64,000 nt of DNA from Dechloromonas sp. A34 (lineage in GTDB: Bacteria > Pseudomonadota > Gammaproteobacteria > Burkholderiales > Rhodocyclaceae). The notes under the pieces were generated by a model. The model saw only the letters and a list, made by a program, of their open reading frames with translations. It searched no databases and had not been told where the DNA came from. Of the stretch, positions 30,838 to 40,639 are shown piece after piece (positions within the stretch are counted from its first letter, which is position 1; the number at the start of each line of letters is the position of its first letter). A program made the position numbers and the translations under genes. Location of the stretch: assembly GCF_026261605.1 (NCBI RefSeq), contig NZ_CP102486.1, forward strand, positions 1,116,001 to 1,180,000, in the 5' to 3' direction.

Positions 30838-31520
30838 GAATTCCTCAGTTCCTGGTCGCGCAGTTGTTGGTCCAACTCGGCCAGGCGTTGTGGTGTTCCT
30901 ACGTCGACCCAGCGGCAGGCATGACGTTCCCCGGTCAGGGTGCCGGCGGCGATCGCGGCGTCGAGTAGGGGGCGGAGTTTCATCACGGTTCCCGGTGCGA
31001 TGCCGGCAAAGAAGCTCGGCGAAAAGACGCCAATACCGGCGTAGGTCAGCGTTTGCCCACTGCTGGCGTAAGTGACGCGCTCGCCGTCCAGGCTGAAATC
31101 GCCGCCGGCATGGTGGGCCGGGTTTTCGACCATCACCAGATGGGCGATTTTCCCCTCCAACTGTCGGGCACGATTGAAATCCCAGTCGCAATAGATGTCG
31201 CCGTTGACCACCAGAAAGGGCTGGTCGCCGAGCAGCGGCAGCGCCGTGGCGATGCCGCCGGCGGTTTCCAGGGCGCCCGGCGGTTCGGGCGAGTAGGCGA
31301 TGTGCAGGCCCCATGGCGAACCGTTGCCGAGGGTCGCTTCGATCTGCGCGCCGAGATGGGCGTGGTTGATGACCACGTCGCGGAAACCGGCCGCCGCCAG
31401 CCGTTCCAGATGCCAGGCGATCAGCGGCTTGCCGCCGGCCATGAGCAGCGGCTTGGGGGTGTGGTCGGTCAGCGGGCGCATGCGTTCGCCGCGGCCGGCG
31501 GCGAGAATCATCGCTTTCAT
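30834..31520 (-). CDS. murU: MurNAc-1-phosphate uridylyltransferase MurU
   Basis: MurU converts MurNAc-alpha-1-phosphate to UDP-MurNAc in the cell-wall recycling route that bypasses fosfomycin-sensitive MurA. The 228-residue nucleotidyltransferase has [12 protein letters not shown] near the N terminus, the KPLL motif and the metal-binding VNGDIYCD. The gene directly upstream encodes the AmgK-type kinase that makes its substrate, which supports MurU over a general sugar nucleotidyltransferase. Confidence 0.9.
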   Translation of the reverse strand: MKAMILAAGRGERMRPLTDHTPKPLLMAGGKPLIAWHLERLAAAGFRDVVINHAHLGAQIEATLGNGSPWGLHIAYSPEPPGALETAGGIATALPLLGDQPFLVVNGDIYCDWDFNRARQLEGKIAHLVMVENPAHHAGGDFSLDGERVTYASSGQTLTYAGIGVFSPSFFAGIAPGTVMKLRPLLDAAIAAGTLTGERHACRWVDVGTPQRLAELDQQLRDQELRNS

Positions 31521-31526
31521 CGGGAA

Positions 31527-32552
31527 TTATTTGTGGCGATAACCGATTTGCTGGGTGTTGCCTTCCAGCGTGTCGAGCAGATTGAGCAGCGGCTTCAACT
31601 GGAGGTAGCGGGCGGCGGTCTTGCGGGCGTAGTTCATGAAACGCGGCAGGTCGTCGACGTACTTGTCCTTGCCATCGCGGTATTTCAGGCGGCAGAAGAT
31701 GCCGAGCACCTTGAGATGGCGCTGCAGGCCCATCAATTCGTAGTCGCGCCAGAAATCGCCGAAGTCGGCGCGCACCGGCAGGCCGGCGGCGCGCGCCTTT
31801 TCCCAGTAGCGGACGACCCAGTCGATTTCCTGTTCCTCATCCCAGGAAATGAAGGCGTCGCGGAACAGCGAGACCACGTCGTAGGAAATCGGGCCGAGTA
31901 CGGCGTCCTGGAAGTCGATGATGCCCGGCGTCAGGCGGGGTTCGTTTTCAACCACCATCAGGTTGCGCGGCATGAAGTCGCGGTGGGTGTACACCTTGGG
32001 TTGGGCCAGCGCGCTGTTGATCAGAAACTTGAAGGTTCGGTCGAGCATGGCTTTTTCGTCATCGCTCAACTGATAACCGAGGTGGCGGCCGACGAACCAT
32101 TCCGGGAAGAGATCCAGTTCGCGGCGCAGCAGCGTGGCATCGTAGGGTGGCAGGGTGCTCGCCTTGGATGAAAGTTGCCACTTGACCAGGACGTCGAGCA
32201 CCGGGCGAATCAGCAGATCGGCCAGGCTGAGGTCGGCGTTCAGGGCGTCGAGATAGCCGATGCGGCCGAGGTCGGTGAGGACCAGGAAGCCGTTGTCGAG
32301 ATCCTGGTCGAGGATGCGCGGCGCCGCCAGATCGGCCTTGGCGAGCAGGCCGGCGACGTGAATGAAGGGTTTGCAGTCCTCTTTTTCTGGCGGCGCGTCC
32401 ATCAGGATGCGCGTGCCGCCATCCGGCCAGGTCAGCCGAAAATAGCGGCGGAAGCTGGCATCGGCCGAGGCCGGTGTGATCCGGACGGACTGGCCGGGGA
32501 AGCGACTGGCAACCCAGTCGGTAACAAGTTGGTCGCGCGGCGTGGCTTGCAT
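31527..32552 (-). CDS. amgK: Anomeric N-acetylmuramate/N-acetylglucosamine kinase AmgK
   Basis: AmgK phosphorylates the anomeric hydroxyl of MurNAc and GlcNAc released from peptidoglycan turnover. The 341-residue product is a phosphotransferase of the APH superfamily with the catalytic HRDFMPRN near residue 188 and the metal-binding IIDFQDA near residue 210. It lies 6 bases ahead of murU, the conserved recycling pair. It is divergent from lptD, with 91 bp between the start codons. Confidence 0.9.
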   Translation of the reverse strand: MQATPRDQLVTDWVASRFPGQSVRITPASADASFRRYFRLTWPDGGTRILMDAPPEKEDCKPFIHVAGLLAKADLAAPRILDQDLDNGFLVLTDLGRIGYLDALNADLSLADLLIRPVLDVLVKWQLSSKASTLPPYDATLLRRELDLFPEWFVGRHLGYQLSDDEKAMLDRTFKFLINSALAQPKVYTHRDFMPRNLMVVENEPRLTPGIIDFQDAVLGPISYDVVSLFRDAFISWDEEQEIDWVVRYWEKARAAGLPVRADFGDFWRDYELMGLQRHLKVLGIFCRLKYRDGKDKYVDDLPRFMNYARKTAARYLQLKPLLNLLDTLEGNTQQIGYRHK

Positions 32553-32643
32553 AAGCGGGCAGGGTTCGGTTCGTTGTAAAATGGCGCGATTTTAACACTC
32601 GGGCATCGGCCGTTCCGGTCCCCAACCTTCACTGATCGCCTTG

Positions 32644-35184
32644 ATGCCCGGTTTTTCCCGCCGTCCGCTTGCCGTTTTCATCTGTTGCATGTTTGCCGGC
32701 ATGCAGGCGAGCCATGCCGCTAGCGATTCGCTGCGTCTGGCGGCGCCGAATGGCGATGCCAACAATGCCCCGCTCGTTGATGTTCCTGCTGCAGCGGTTC
32801 TGCTGGCAGCTAACGATACGCCAGTCGACCTGCGGGTCGAGCGCAAATTCAATGTCCTCGGCAAGAAGCGGGTGCCGCTGGTGCCGGGTGTTGGCATCGA
32901 GCATCCCGTGGACTTGAAGAAGGACGACAACTACCCGATGTTCCTGGTCGCCGATTCGATCGAAGGTCGGGCTGGTGAAGTGACCGAGGCCGAAGGCAAT
33001 GTCGAGCTGCGCAAGGCCGGCTCCTTGCTCTTTGCCGACAAGCTGACCTATCGGCTGCTCGAAGATGAGGTCGAGGCGACCGGCAATGTCCGGCTGTTGC
33101 AGGAAGGGACCGAGGTCGAGACCCCGCACCTGCGCATGAAACTCACCGAGCAGATCGGTTTTGCCGAACAGGCCGACTACCACATCGTCAAGGATGTGGC
33201 GAGCAAGTTCTACCGCCAGCACCAGACGGTGGTCACGGTGGCGAGCAGCAATGCCGTGTCGACTGGGGCGCCGATGATGCTCAATGTGCCGAACAGCTAT
33301 GGCCTGCCGACCACTTCGCCACCGCGGCGGCCCTCGGAGGCGAGCGGTCATGCCGAGCGCACCGATTTCGAGGGTGAGAACCAGATCCAACTGACCGATG
33401 CGACCTACTCGACTTGCAAGCCGGGGCAGACCGACTGGTATCTGCGGGCCGCCGAAATGCATCTTGATTATGACCGGGAGGTCGCCGACGCCAGCCATGC
33501 CTCGCTGTGGTTCATGGGGGCGCCGATTTTTTATTCGCCGGTCGCTTCGTTTTCCCTGAACCGCCAACGCCATTCGGGTTTCCTGAATCCGTACTATTCC
33601 GTGTCGACGCGGAACGGCCTGGATTTCACCGTCCCTTATTACTGGGCCATCGCACCTAATTACGAGGCCACGCTGTATCCGCGTTACATGGCCAAGCGCG
33701 GCTTCCAGGTGGGGGGCGAAGTACAGTATCTCGATCATAATTTCCGCGGCACAACCCGCGCCGAGTACTTGCCGAATGACGAACTCTACGGCAGCCGGCG
33801 TTACGCCTATAACATCCAGCACCAGCACATTCTGGGGCGGGGAGCTTCGGCGGCGGTACTCTGGCAAGGGGTTTCCGACGACCTCTACTGGGAGGATATG
33901 TCGTCCCGCCTGCTGCAGACCTCGCAGACCCAGTTGCCGAAACAGCTGACCCTAGCCTACACGCCATTCTCCTGGTTGCAGACCAACATGCAGTTATTGC
34001 GCTATCAGACTCTGCAGCCCGATCCGGACAACCCGATCGCCCGCCCGTACTTTCTCGAGCCGCAAATCAATATCGTCGGCTACAAGCCAAACGTGCTGAA
34101 AACCGATCTCAGCCTGCTCGGCCAGTATTCGCGCTTTACGCACCCGGACAAAGTTTCGGGCGACCGCTTCGTCCTCTATCCGCAGGTCGCGTTGCCGATT
34201 GTGCACCCGGCCTTCCAGATCACCCCGAAGTTTGGCGTCCACATGACGCAGTACGGGCTCGAACAGCAAGCGGTCGGAGAACCGACCAGCATTTCCCGGA
34301 CCCTGCCGGTCTTCACCCTCGATTCGACAGTGGTTTTCGAGCGCGAAAGCCGCTGGCTGGACTCCGACTATATCCAGACCCTGGAGCCGCGGCTTTACTA
34401 TGTGAATATCCCCTACAAGGACCAGAGCAAGATACCGGTCTTCGATGCCGGTCTCTCCGACTTCAACTTTGCGCAGATCTTCGCCGAGAACCGCTACAGC
34501 GGCCTGGATCGCATCAACGACGCCAACCAGCTGACGGCCGCCGTGACGACGCGTTTCCTCGATGCCAATACCGGTGTCGAGCGCTTCAAGGCGATGCTCG
34601 GCCAGCGCTATTATTTCAAGCCGCAACGGGTGACCATTCCGGGAGAGACTGCCCGCAACGCCGATTTCTCCAATCTGGTTGCGGCGGTCAATGGCCTGGT
34701 CCTGCCCAAGACCTATGCCGACGCCGCTTGGGAATACAACTACAAAGACGGCGCCAGCGAGCGTTTCTCGGTCGGTGCCCGCTTTCAGCCCGAACTGGGC
34801 AAGGTGCTGAGCGCCAGCTACCGTTACACGCGCGACCCATTGACCAATCAGGGGACGGTGGACCAGATCGACATCGCCGGTCAGTGGCCGCTTTCGGCCA
34901 AGTGGTATGCTGTCGGCCGCTACAATTACTCGCTGCGCGATGCGCAATTGCTCGAAGCCATCGCTGGTGTCGAATACAACGCCGGGTGCTGGGCCTTGCG
35001 CGTGGTTGGCCAGCGCCTCGAGGCGCTTTCCGGGACACCCAACACCTCGGTCTTCGTCCAACTCGAACTCAACGATTTCGCCAGTATCGGCTCCAACCCG
35101 CTGGGCCTGCTCCGGCGCAGCATTCCGGGTTACGGCAAAACCAACGAACTGCCCGTCAGCGGCAGCCTGCTCACCACACCATGA
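32644..35184 (+). CDS. lptD: LPS-assembly protein LptD
   Basis: LptD is the outer-membrane barrel that inserts lipopolysaccharide with LptE. The product (846 residues from ATG 32644) has a signal peptide ending near HAASD, an OstA/LptA-like domain (about residues 95-200) and a long C-terminal barrel domain. Only two cysteines remain after the signal peptide, C258 and C782, while E. coli LptD has four. It is first in lptD-surA-pdxA-rsmA, a classic order, and its stop overlaps the surA ATG. Confidence 0.95.
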   Translation: MPGFSRRPLAVFICCMFAGMQASHAASDSLRLAAPNGDANNAPLVDVPAAAVLLAANDTPVDLRVERKFNVLGKKRVPLVPGVGIEHPVDLKKDDNYPMFLVADSIEGRAGEVTEAEGNVELRKAGSLLFADKLTYRLLEDEVEATGNVRLLQEGTEVETPHLRMKLTEQIGFAEQADYHIVKDVASKFYRQHQTVVTVASSNAVSTGAPMMLNVPNSYGLPTTSPPRRPSEASGHAERTDFEGENQIQLTDATYSTCKPGQTDWYLRAAEMHLDYDREVADASHASLWFMGAPIFYSPVASFSLNRQRHSGFLNPYYSVSTRNGLDFTVPYYWAIAPNYEATLYPRYMAKRGFQVGGEVQYLDHNFRGTTRAEYLPNDELYGSRRYAYNIQHQHILGRGASAAVLWQGVSDDLYWEDMSSRLLQTSQTQLPKQLTLAYTPFSWLQTNMQLLRYQTLQPDPDNPIARPYFLEPQINIVGYKPNVLKTDLSLLGQYSRFTHPDKVSGDRFVLYPQVALPIVHPAFQITPKFGVHMTQYGLEQQAVGEPTSISRTLPVFTLDSTVVFERESRWLDSDYIQTLEPRLYYVNIPYKDQSKIPVFDAGLSDFNFAQIFAENRYSGLDRINDANQLTAAVTTRFLDANTGVERFKAMLGQRYYFKPQRVTIPGETARNADFSNLVAAVNGLVLPKTYADAAWEYNYKDGASERFSVGARFQPELGKVLSASYRYTRDPLTNQGTVDQIDIAGQWPLSAKWYAVGRYNYSLRDAQLLEAIAGVEYNAGCWALRVVGQRLEALSGTPNTSVFVQLELNDFASIGSNPLGLLRRSIPGYGKTNELPVSGSLLTTP

Positions 35185-36494
35185 TCTCCATGCCCAAACT
35201 TATTCGTCTGTTTGCCCTGATTTGTTGTCTGGGCGCCATTGCCGCCACCACGCTGCCGGCTGGCGCAGCGGAGCCGATCGAAGCTGACCGCATTGTCGCC
35301 GTCGTCGGCAGCGAAGTGGTGACTTACCATGAGCTGCGCAATCGCCTGGAGTCGGCGCTCAAGCAACTGCAAAAGCAGGGCACTCCGCTGCCGCCCCAGG
35401 ACGTGCTTGAGCGTCAGATGCTGGAGCGTGTCATCATGGACCAGGTGCAGTTGCTGTACGCCCGCGAATCCGGCCTGCGTATCGATGACAGCCAGCTTGA
35501 CCAGGCCATCGGCCGGATTGCCGCCGGCAACAAGCTGAGCCCGGCCCAGTTCCGCGAGGCGCTGGAAAAGGATGGCATTCAATACGCCAAATTTCGCGAG
35601 GAAATCCGCAACGAAATGACCATGGTTCGCTTGCGCGAACGGGAAGTGGACAGCAAGCTGGTCATTTCCGATGGCGAGATCGACAACTATCTGGCCAATC
35701 AGGCCGCGACCGGTGGCGGCGAAGAATACCAGCTCGCCCACATCCTCCTGCGCGCGCCCGAATCGGCCAGTCCCGAGCAACTCCAAAAACTCCGCGTGCG
35801 TGGCGAGCAGGCCCTGCAACGGGCCCGGGCAGGCGAAAACTTTGCCGAGCTGACCGCGGCTTTTTCCGATGCGCCCGATGCCTTGCAGGGTGGCAGCCTC
35901 GGCTGGCGGATGCTCGACCGGATGCCTTCGATCTACGCCGAGGTGGCGGCCAAACTGCAGTTGGGTGAAACCAGCGAGTTGCTACGCTCCTCGGCCGGTT
36001 TTCATATCGTCAAGCTGTTCGCCAAGCGCGGCGGCAGCGCCCCGGCTTCGGTGCAGCAGACGCATGCCCGCCATATCCTGTTGCGCATCAACGAGGTGGT
36101 TTCCGAATCGGAAGCCCGGCGCAAGATGGAGAATGTCCGTGAGCGCATCGTCAATGGCGTCGATTTCGCCGAACAGGCCCGTCTCTATTCCCAGGACGGC
36201 TCGGCCTCCAAGGGCGGCGATCTCGGCTGGCTGAATCCGGGCGACACCGTACCCGAATTTGAGCGGGCGATGGATGCCCTGAAGCCCAATGAACTCAGCC
36301 AGGTCGTCCAGTCGCCCTTCGGCATGCACCTGATCCAGGTTGTCGAGCGCCGCGAGCGCGATGTCTCGGCCGAGCGCCAGCGGGCCGTTGCCCGCCAGGC
36401 ACTGCGCGAACGCAAGCTCGACGAGGCCTATCAGGACTGGCTGCGGCAGTTGCGCGACCGGACCTACGTCGAAAACCGCCTCGAAGAGAAATAA
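35181..36494 (+). CDS. surA: Periplasmic chaperone and peptidyl-prolyl isomerase SurA
   Basis: SurA escorts outer-membrane proteins, including LptD, through the periplasm. The product (437 residues from ATG 35181) has a signal peptide ending near PAGAAEP, an N-terminal chaperone domain and two parvulin domains beginning near residue 182 ([12 protein letters not shown]) and 293 ([13 protein letters not shown]). An alternative ATG is three codons inside. The start overlaps the lptD stop by 4 bp, so synthesis of chaperone and client is linked. Confidence 0.96.
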   Translation: MISMPKLIRLFALICCLGAIAATTLPAGAAEPIEADRIVAVVGSEVVTYHELRNRLESALKQLQKQGTPLPPQDVLERQMLERVIMDQVQLLYARESGLRIDDSQLDQAIGRIAAGNKLSPAQFREALEKDGIQYAKFREEIRNEMTMVRLREREVDSKLVISDGEIDNYLANQAATGGGEEYQLAHILLRAPESASPEQLQKLRVRGEQALQRARAGENFAELTAAFSDAPDALQGGSLGWRMLDRMPSIYAEVAAKLQLGETSELLRSSAGFHIVKLFAKRGGSAPASVQQTHARHILLRINEVVSESEARRKMENVRERIVNGVDFAEQARLYSQDGSASKGGDLGWLNPGDTVPEFERAMDALKPNELSQVVQSPFGMHLIQVVERRERDVSAERQRAVARQALRERKLDEAYQDWLRQLRDRTYVENRLEEK

Positions 36495-37477
36495 TGCCCC
36501 CGATCATTGCGGTGACCAGCGGCGAGCCGGCCGGCATTGGTCCGGAACTCTGTCTGCGCCTGGCCGAGTACGTCGGCGATGTCCGCCCGGTCATTCTCGG
36601 AGACTGCAATCTGCTTGCCGAACGGGCAGCCGCTCTCGGGCTCAAGCTAGCTCTGCGTGACTACGTCCCGAACGGGGCCTCCAAGAATGGTGTTCTCGAT
36701 GTGCTGCATATCCCGCTGGCCAAGCCTTCGATCGCCGGACAGTTGAATGTCGCCAACGGTGCCTATGTGCTGGCCCTGCTCGATCGCGCGCTGGCCGGTT
36801 GCCAATCGGGCGAATTCGCGGCGATGGCGACAGCGCCAGTGCACAAGGGCGTCATCAACGAAGGCGGTGTCCATTTCACCGGCCACACCGAATATCTCGC
36901 CGACAAAACTGCCACGCCGCTGGTCGTCATGATGCTCGCCGGCAATACCGAGCGCGGACCGCTGCGCGTCGCCCTGGTCACCACGCACCTGCCTTTGAAG
37001 GACGTACCGGCGGCGATCACTGCCGACGTGCTGGAAAAAACCCTGCGCATCCTGCATGCCGACCTGCAGCAGAAATACGGGCTGACCAGCCCGCGCATAC
37101 TGGTCGCCGGCCTCAACCCACACGCCGGTGAGGGCGGTTATCTCGGCCGTGAGGAAATCGAGGTCATCTCGCCGGTACTGGAAAAACTGCGCGCCGAGGG
37201 CATGCGCCTCTCTGGGCCACATCCCGCCGACACCATGTTTACGCCGCCGGTCCTGGCCCAGGGCGACGCCGTGCTCGCCATGTACCACGACCAGGGGCTG
37301 ACGGCACTCAAGTACGCCACCTTCGGGCATGGCATCAATGTCACGCTCGGCCTGCCCATTATCCGCACCTCGGTCGATCACGGTACGGCGCTGGAGCTGG
37401 CCGGCAGTGGCCGGGCCGATCCCGGCAGTCTGTTTGAAGCGGTCGCCGAAGCGGCCAGAATGGCGGTGCAGCAATGA
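36494..37477 (+). CDS. pdxA: 4-hydroxythreonine-4-phosphate dehydrogenase
   Basis: PdxA oxidises 4-phosphohydroxy-L-threonine in the DXP-dependent pyridoxal phosphate pathway. The 327-residue product has the substrate- and metal-binding segments [20 protein letters not shown] and ALYHDQG-like [11 protein letters not shown], with the family ending TVDHGTA-like [12 protein letters not shown]. Its ATG shares one base with the surA TAA and its stop overlaps the rsmA ATG. Confidence 0.96.
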   Translation: MPPIIAVTSGEPAGIGPELCLRLAEYVGDVRPVILGDCNLLAERAAALGLKLALRDYVPNGASKNGVLDVLHIPLAKPSIAGQLNVANGAYVLALLDRALAGCQSGEFAAMATAPVHKGVINEGGVHFTGHTEYLADKTATPLVVMMLAGNTERGPLRVALVTTHLPLKDVPAAITADVLEKTLRILHADLQQKYGLTSPRILVAGLNPHAGEGGYLGREEIEVISPVLEKLRAEGMRLSGPHPADTMFTPPVLAQGDAVLAMYHDQGLTALKYATFGHGINVTLGLPIIRTSVDHGTALELAGSGRADPGSLFEAVAEAARMAVQQ

Positions 37478-38241
37478 AAGGCCATGTCGCACGCAAGCGC
37501 TTCGGGCAGAATTTCCTGGTCGATGGCGGCATCATTGCGGCCATCGTTTCGGCGATTGACCCGCAGCGCAGTGATACCGTCGTCGAAATTGGCCCCGGCC
37601 TGGGGGCGATCACTGAACCGCTGATGGCCCGCCTTGATCATCTGCACGTCGTCGAGATCGACCGCGATCTGATCGCTCGCCTGAAAAAGCAGCATGCGCC
37701 CGAGCGCATGACCATCCATGAAGGCGATGCACTGGCTTTCGATTTCGCCAGCATCGGCAGCGGCCTGCGCCTGGTCGGCAACCTGCCCTACAACATCTCG
37801 ACGCCGCTGCTTTTCCATCTGGCGGAATACGTCGGTGTCGTGCACGACATGCACTTCATGCTGCAGAAGGAAGTCGTCGAGCGCATGGTGGCGGTTCCCG
37901 GCGAATCCGATTTCGGTCGCCTGTCGGTGATGCTGCAATACCGCTTTCATCTCGAATGGCTGATCGATGTCCCGCCCGAGAGCTTCGATCCGTCGCCCAA
38001 GGTCCAGTCGGCCGTGGTCCGGTTGATCCCGAAGGATGTGTCCGAACTCGAAGCGAAGAGCCAGCAAAAGCTTTCGCAGGTCGTGCAGGCAGCCTTCTCA
38101 CAGCGTCGCAAGATGTTGCGCAACACGCTCAAGGGCGTGTTGAACGATGCCGGCTTTGCCGAGCTTGGCATCCTGCCGACCTGCCGCGCCGAAGATATTC
38201 CCGTCGCAGACTACGTCCGCATCGCCAACTACCTGACGTAA
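37474..38241 (+). CDS. rsmA: 16S rRNA dimethyladenosine transferase RsmA (KsgA)
   Basis: RsmA dimethylates A1518 and A1519 in 16S rRNA late in small-subunit assembly. The 255-residue product has the start [13 protein letters not shown] motif [10 protein letters not shown] and the catalytic NLPYNIS near residue 103. It overlaps pdxA by 4 bp and is followed by a strong terminator, closing the lptD-surA-pdxA-rsmA unit. Confidence 0.97.
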   Translation: MKGHVARKRFGQNFLVDGGIIAAIVSAIDPQRSDTVVEIGPGLGAITEPLMARLDHLHVVEIDRDLIARLKKQHAPERMTIHEGDALAFDFASIGSGLRLVGNLPYNISTPLLFHLAEYVGVVHDMHFMLQKEVVERMVAVPGESDFGRLSVMLQYRFHLEWLIDVPPESFDPSPKVQSAVVRLIPKDVSELEAKSQQKLSQVVQAAFSQRRKMLRNTLKGVLNDAGFAELGILPTCRAEDIPVADYVRIANYLT

Positions 38242-38255
38242 GTCAAGTTGACATA

Positions 38256-38281
38256 GAAAAACCCGCCGCGGCGGGTTTTTC
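38256..38281. terminator. Bidirectional terminator after rsmA
   Basis: The sequence is a near-perfect palindrome with A5 on the left, CCCGCCGC/GCGGCGGG in the middle and T5 on the right. It separates the convergent rsmA and DUF2892 genes and suits both strands. Confidence 0.9.
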
Positions 38282-38296
38282 AACTGCTCCGAAGAA

Positions 38297-38488
38297 TTAC
38301 TTCTTCAGCGGGCAGGTGCTCAGGCCGAGCATCGGGTAAAGCGGGCACCAGCCCATCAGGCCGGTGGCGAGCGGGACGATGCCGATATAGCCCCAGACCG
38401 GCAGCAGGCCGGCTACGGTGGCGCCGATCAGGCTAGCGCCAACGATAATGCGCAAAATTTTGTCGATACCGCCAACATTGCTTTTCAT
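38297..38488 (-). CDS. DUF2892 (YgaP-type membrane domain) protein
   Basis: This 63-residue protein has two hydrophobic segments and the family pattern GWCPLYPMLGLSTC with two cysteines. In YgaP the same domain is fused to a rhodanese and anchors it in the membrane; here it is free-standing. The gene follows a Crp/Fnr regulator on the same strand after 73 bp. A palindromic Crp/Fnr-type site lies about 70 bp before its start, so it may be a direct target. Its function is not known. Confidence 0.85.
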   Translation of the reverse strand: MKSNVGGIDKILRIIVGASLIGATVAGLLPVWGYIGIVPLATGLMGWCPLYPMLGLSTCPLKK

Positions 38489-38523
38489 GATGAGATCTCC
38501 GTCGAGTAGTGGGTACGGCGATC

Positions 38524-38529
38524 ACTTTA
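38524..38529 (-). promoter_or_regulatory. Candidate -10 box for the DUF2892 gene
   Basis: On the minus strand this reads TAAAGT. A start site about 7 bases downstream (near 38517) would place the Crp/Fnr-type palindrome at -41.5, the standard class II activation position. The call depends on that geometry. Confidence 0.35.
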
Positions 38530-38550
38530 GCCAGCGTTGGTGACGCAGTA

Positions 38551-38566
38551 TGTAACCTGTGTCACA
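38551..38566 (-). promoter_or_regulatory. Crp/Fnr-type palindromic site
   Basis: On the minus strand the sequence is TGTGA-N6-TTACA, one mismatch from the Crp consensus TGTGA-N6-TCACA. It overlaps the stop codon of the Crp/Fnr gene and lies upstream of the DUF2892 gene. Confidence 0.55.
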
Positions 38567-39260
38567 CAGAAGCTATTTTTTGCAGCCCGTTACGATCGAT
38601 GATGGTCAGTTGTTCCCGGCCGAGGCTCACCAGACCCTGAGCGGCGAAGCCCTTGAGCAGGCGGCTGACGATTTCGCGAACGCTGCCCAGTTCGTCGGCC
38701 AGTTGCTGATGGGTGACAAAGAGTACGTCATCCTGGCGGGCCATCAGCAGTTTGGCCAGGCGCTGGTCGAGGCGGGCAAAAGCGACTTCCTCGACCAGTT
38801 GCATCAGTTCCCCGATGCGCTCGGCGAACAGATGGAAAATGAAATCGCGGAAGGCCGGGTATTCGAACATCAGCCGTGAGAAGGTCGGCAAGGGCAGAAT
38901 GGTCAGCGTCAGCGGCGTTTCGGCGATGCCGCGCGCGTTGTAATCGGTGTGACCGAGCAGGCAACTTGACGAGATGATGCAGGAGCCCCCGGGCGTGACG
39001 CGATAGAGCATCAGTTCGCGCCCGCTCGCTGCCAGCTTGACGACCTTGATGCTGCCTTCGAGCAGCAGGGGAAAGCCTTGGCAGGGCTGGTGCTCGGCGA
39101 AGACCTGGCTGCCAGCCGGCAGGTGCATCACGGCTTGCGGCGAGAGCAAGGGGGCCAACTGCTCGGCCGTCAGACCGGCCAGTGCCGGATACAAACCGCG
39201 GATTTTTTGCGGATCGACCGTGTTTGCCGGCAAGCGCCCCTGTGGTGCTGCGTCCGTCAT
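38562..39260 (-). CDS. Crp/Fnr-family transcriptional regulator
   Basis: The 232-residue product has an N-terminal cNMP-binding-type beta-roll, a dimer helix and a C-terminal winged helix with recognition helix ELGSVREIVSRLLKGF, as in Fnr-type proteins. The N-terminal cysteine cluster of oxygen-sensing Fnr is absent. Instead there are cysteines in HQPCQGF and in GSCIISSSCLLG, which might sense redox or sulfur species. It is four bases downstream of xth on the same strand and upstream of the DUF2892 gene. Confidence 0.88.
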   Translation of the reverse strand: MTDAAPQGRLPANTVDPQKIRGLYPALAGLTAEQLAPLLSPQAVMHLPAGSQVFAEHQPCQGFPLLLEGSIKVVKLAASGRELMLYRVTPGGSCIISSSCLLGHTDYNARGIAETPLTLTILPLPTFSRLMFEYPAFRDFIFHLFAERIGELMQLVEEVAFARLDQRLAKLLMARQDDVLFVTHQQLADELGSVREIVSRLLKGFAAQGLVSLGREQLTIIDRNGLQKIASV

Positions 39261-39264
39261 GGCG

Positions 39265-40029
<765 letters not shown>

Positions 40030-40112
40030 GGCGGGGGATGCGATCGGGGGACACGCCATTTTGCCACAGCCATGGTCTTCGGCCGCTTGCCGATGGCCAC
40101 GGCGGGTAAGGG

Positions 40113-40616
40113 TCAGTTGGCTTTTTCGGCAGGTTGCAGGCCACCCGATGGTTTACTGCCGAATGGTGCGCTTTTCGGGTAGCCCGCAAGGTCAAGCAGA
40201 TTGTTGTAGGCGCCGGCTTCAAAGCCCCGCTGGGTCTGTTTGCCGACGCTCAGCGAGGGCACGAAGACGTCGCCGACCAACTGCTTCAACTCGTTGGCAT
40301 CTTCCGCCTTTTGCAGCATTTTTTCGGTGAAGGGTACGCCCCGCTTGTTGAGCAGATCCCGGGCCTGGACGCACTCGGTGGTGCAATCGGCGGCGGTGTA
40401 TAGCGTCACCGGAAAGTTTTCCCTGGCCTTGCGCGTCGCGAAAGGCAGGTCATCGCTACTCTCGGCTTTCTCTCCGACCCTGGACAAAGCTTTGGCCTTG
40501 CCAGGGGGCGGGGTGTCGGAAATGATGATGCGGCCGCTAGGGTCGATCCAGCGATAGGCCTGGGCAGCGGCCTGGAGGCTGGTCAGCGCCAAGCAAAGCA
40601 TGAGCAGAAAACGCAT
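40113..40616 (-). CDS. Exported DUF4124/glutaredoxin-like protein
   Basis: The product (about 167 residues from ATG 40616) has a signal peptide ending near AAAQA, a DUF4124 segment (YRWIDPSGRIIISDTPPP) and a glutaredoxin-like domain (VTLYTAADCTTECVQA) in which the two cysteines are three residues apart (CxxxC) rather than two. It may handle periplasmic disulfides. The inner ATG at 40616 has GGAG nine bases upstream, whereas the outer ATG at 40628 lacks a good site. It lies just after prlC. Confidence 0.78.
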   Translation of the reverse strand: MRFLLMLCLALTSLQAAAQAYRWIDPSGRIIISDTPPPGKAKALSRVGEKAESSDDLPFATRKARENFPVTLYTAADCTTECVQARDLLNKRGVPFTEKMLQKAEDANELKQLVGDVFVPSLSVGKQTQRGFEAGAYNNLLDLAGYPKSAPFGSKPSGGLQPAEKAN

Positions 40617-40639
40617 TTTCTTCTCCATCGGGAGGTTGC

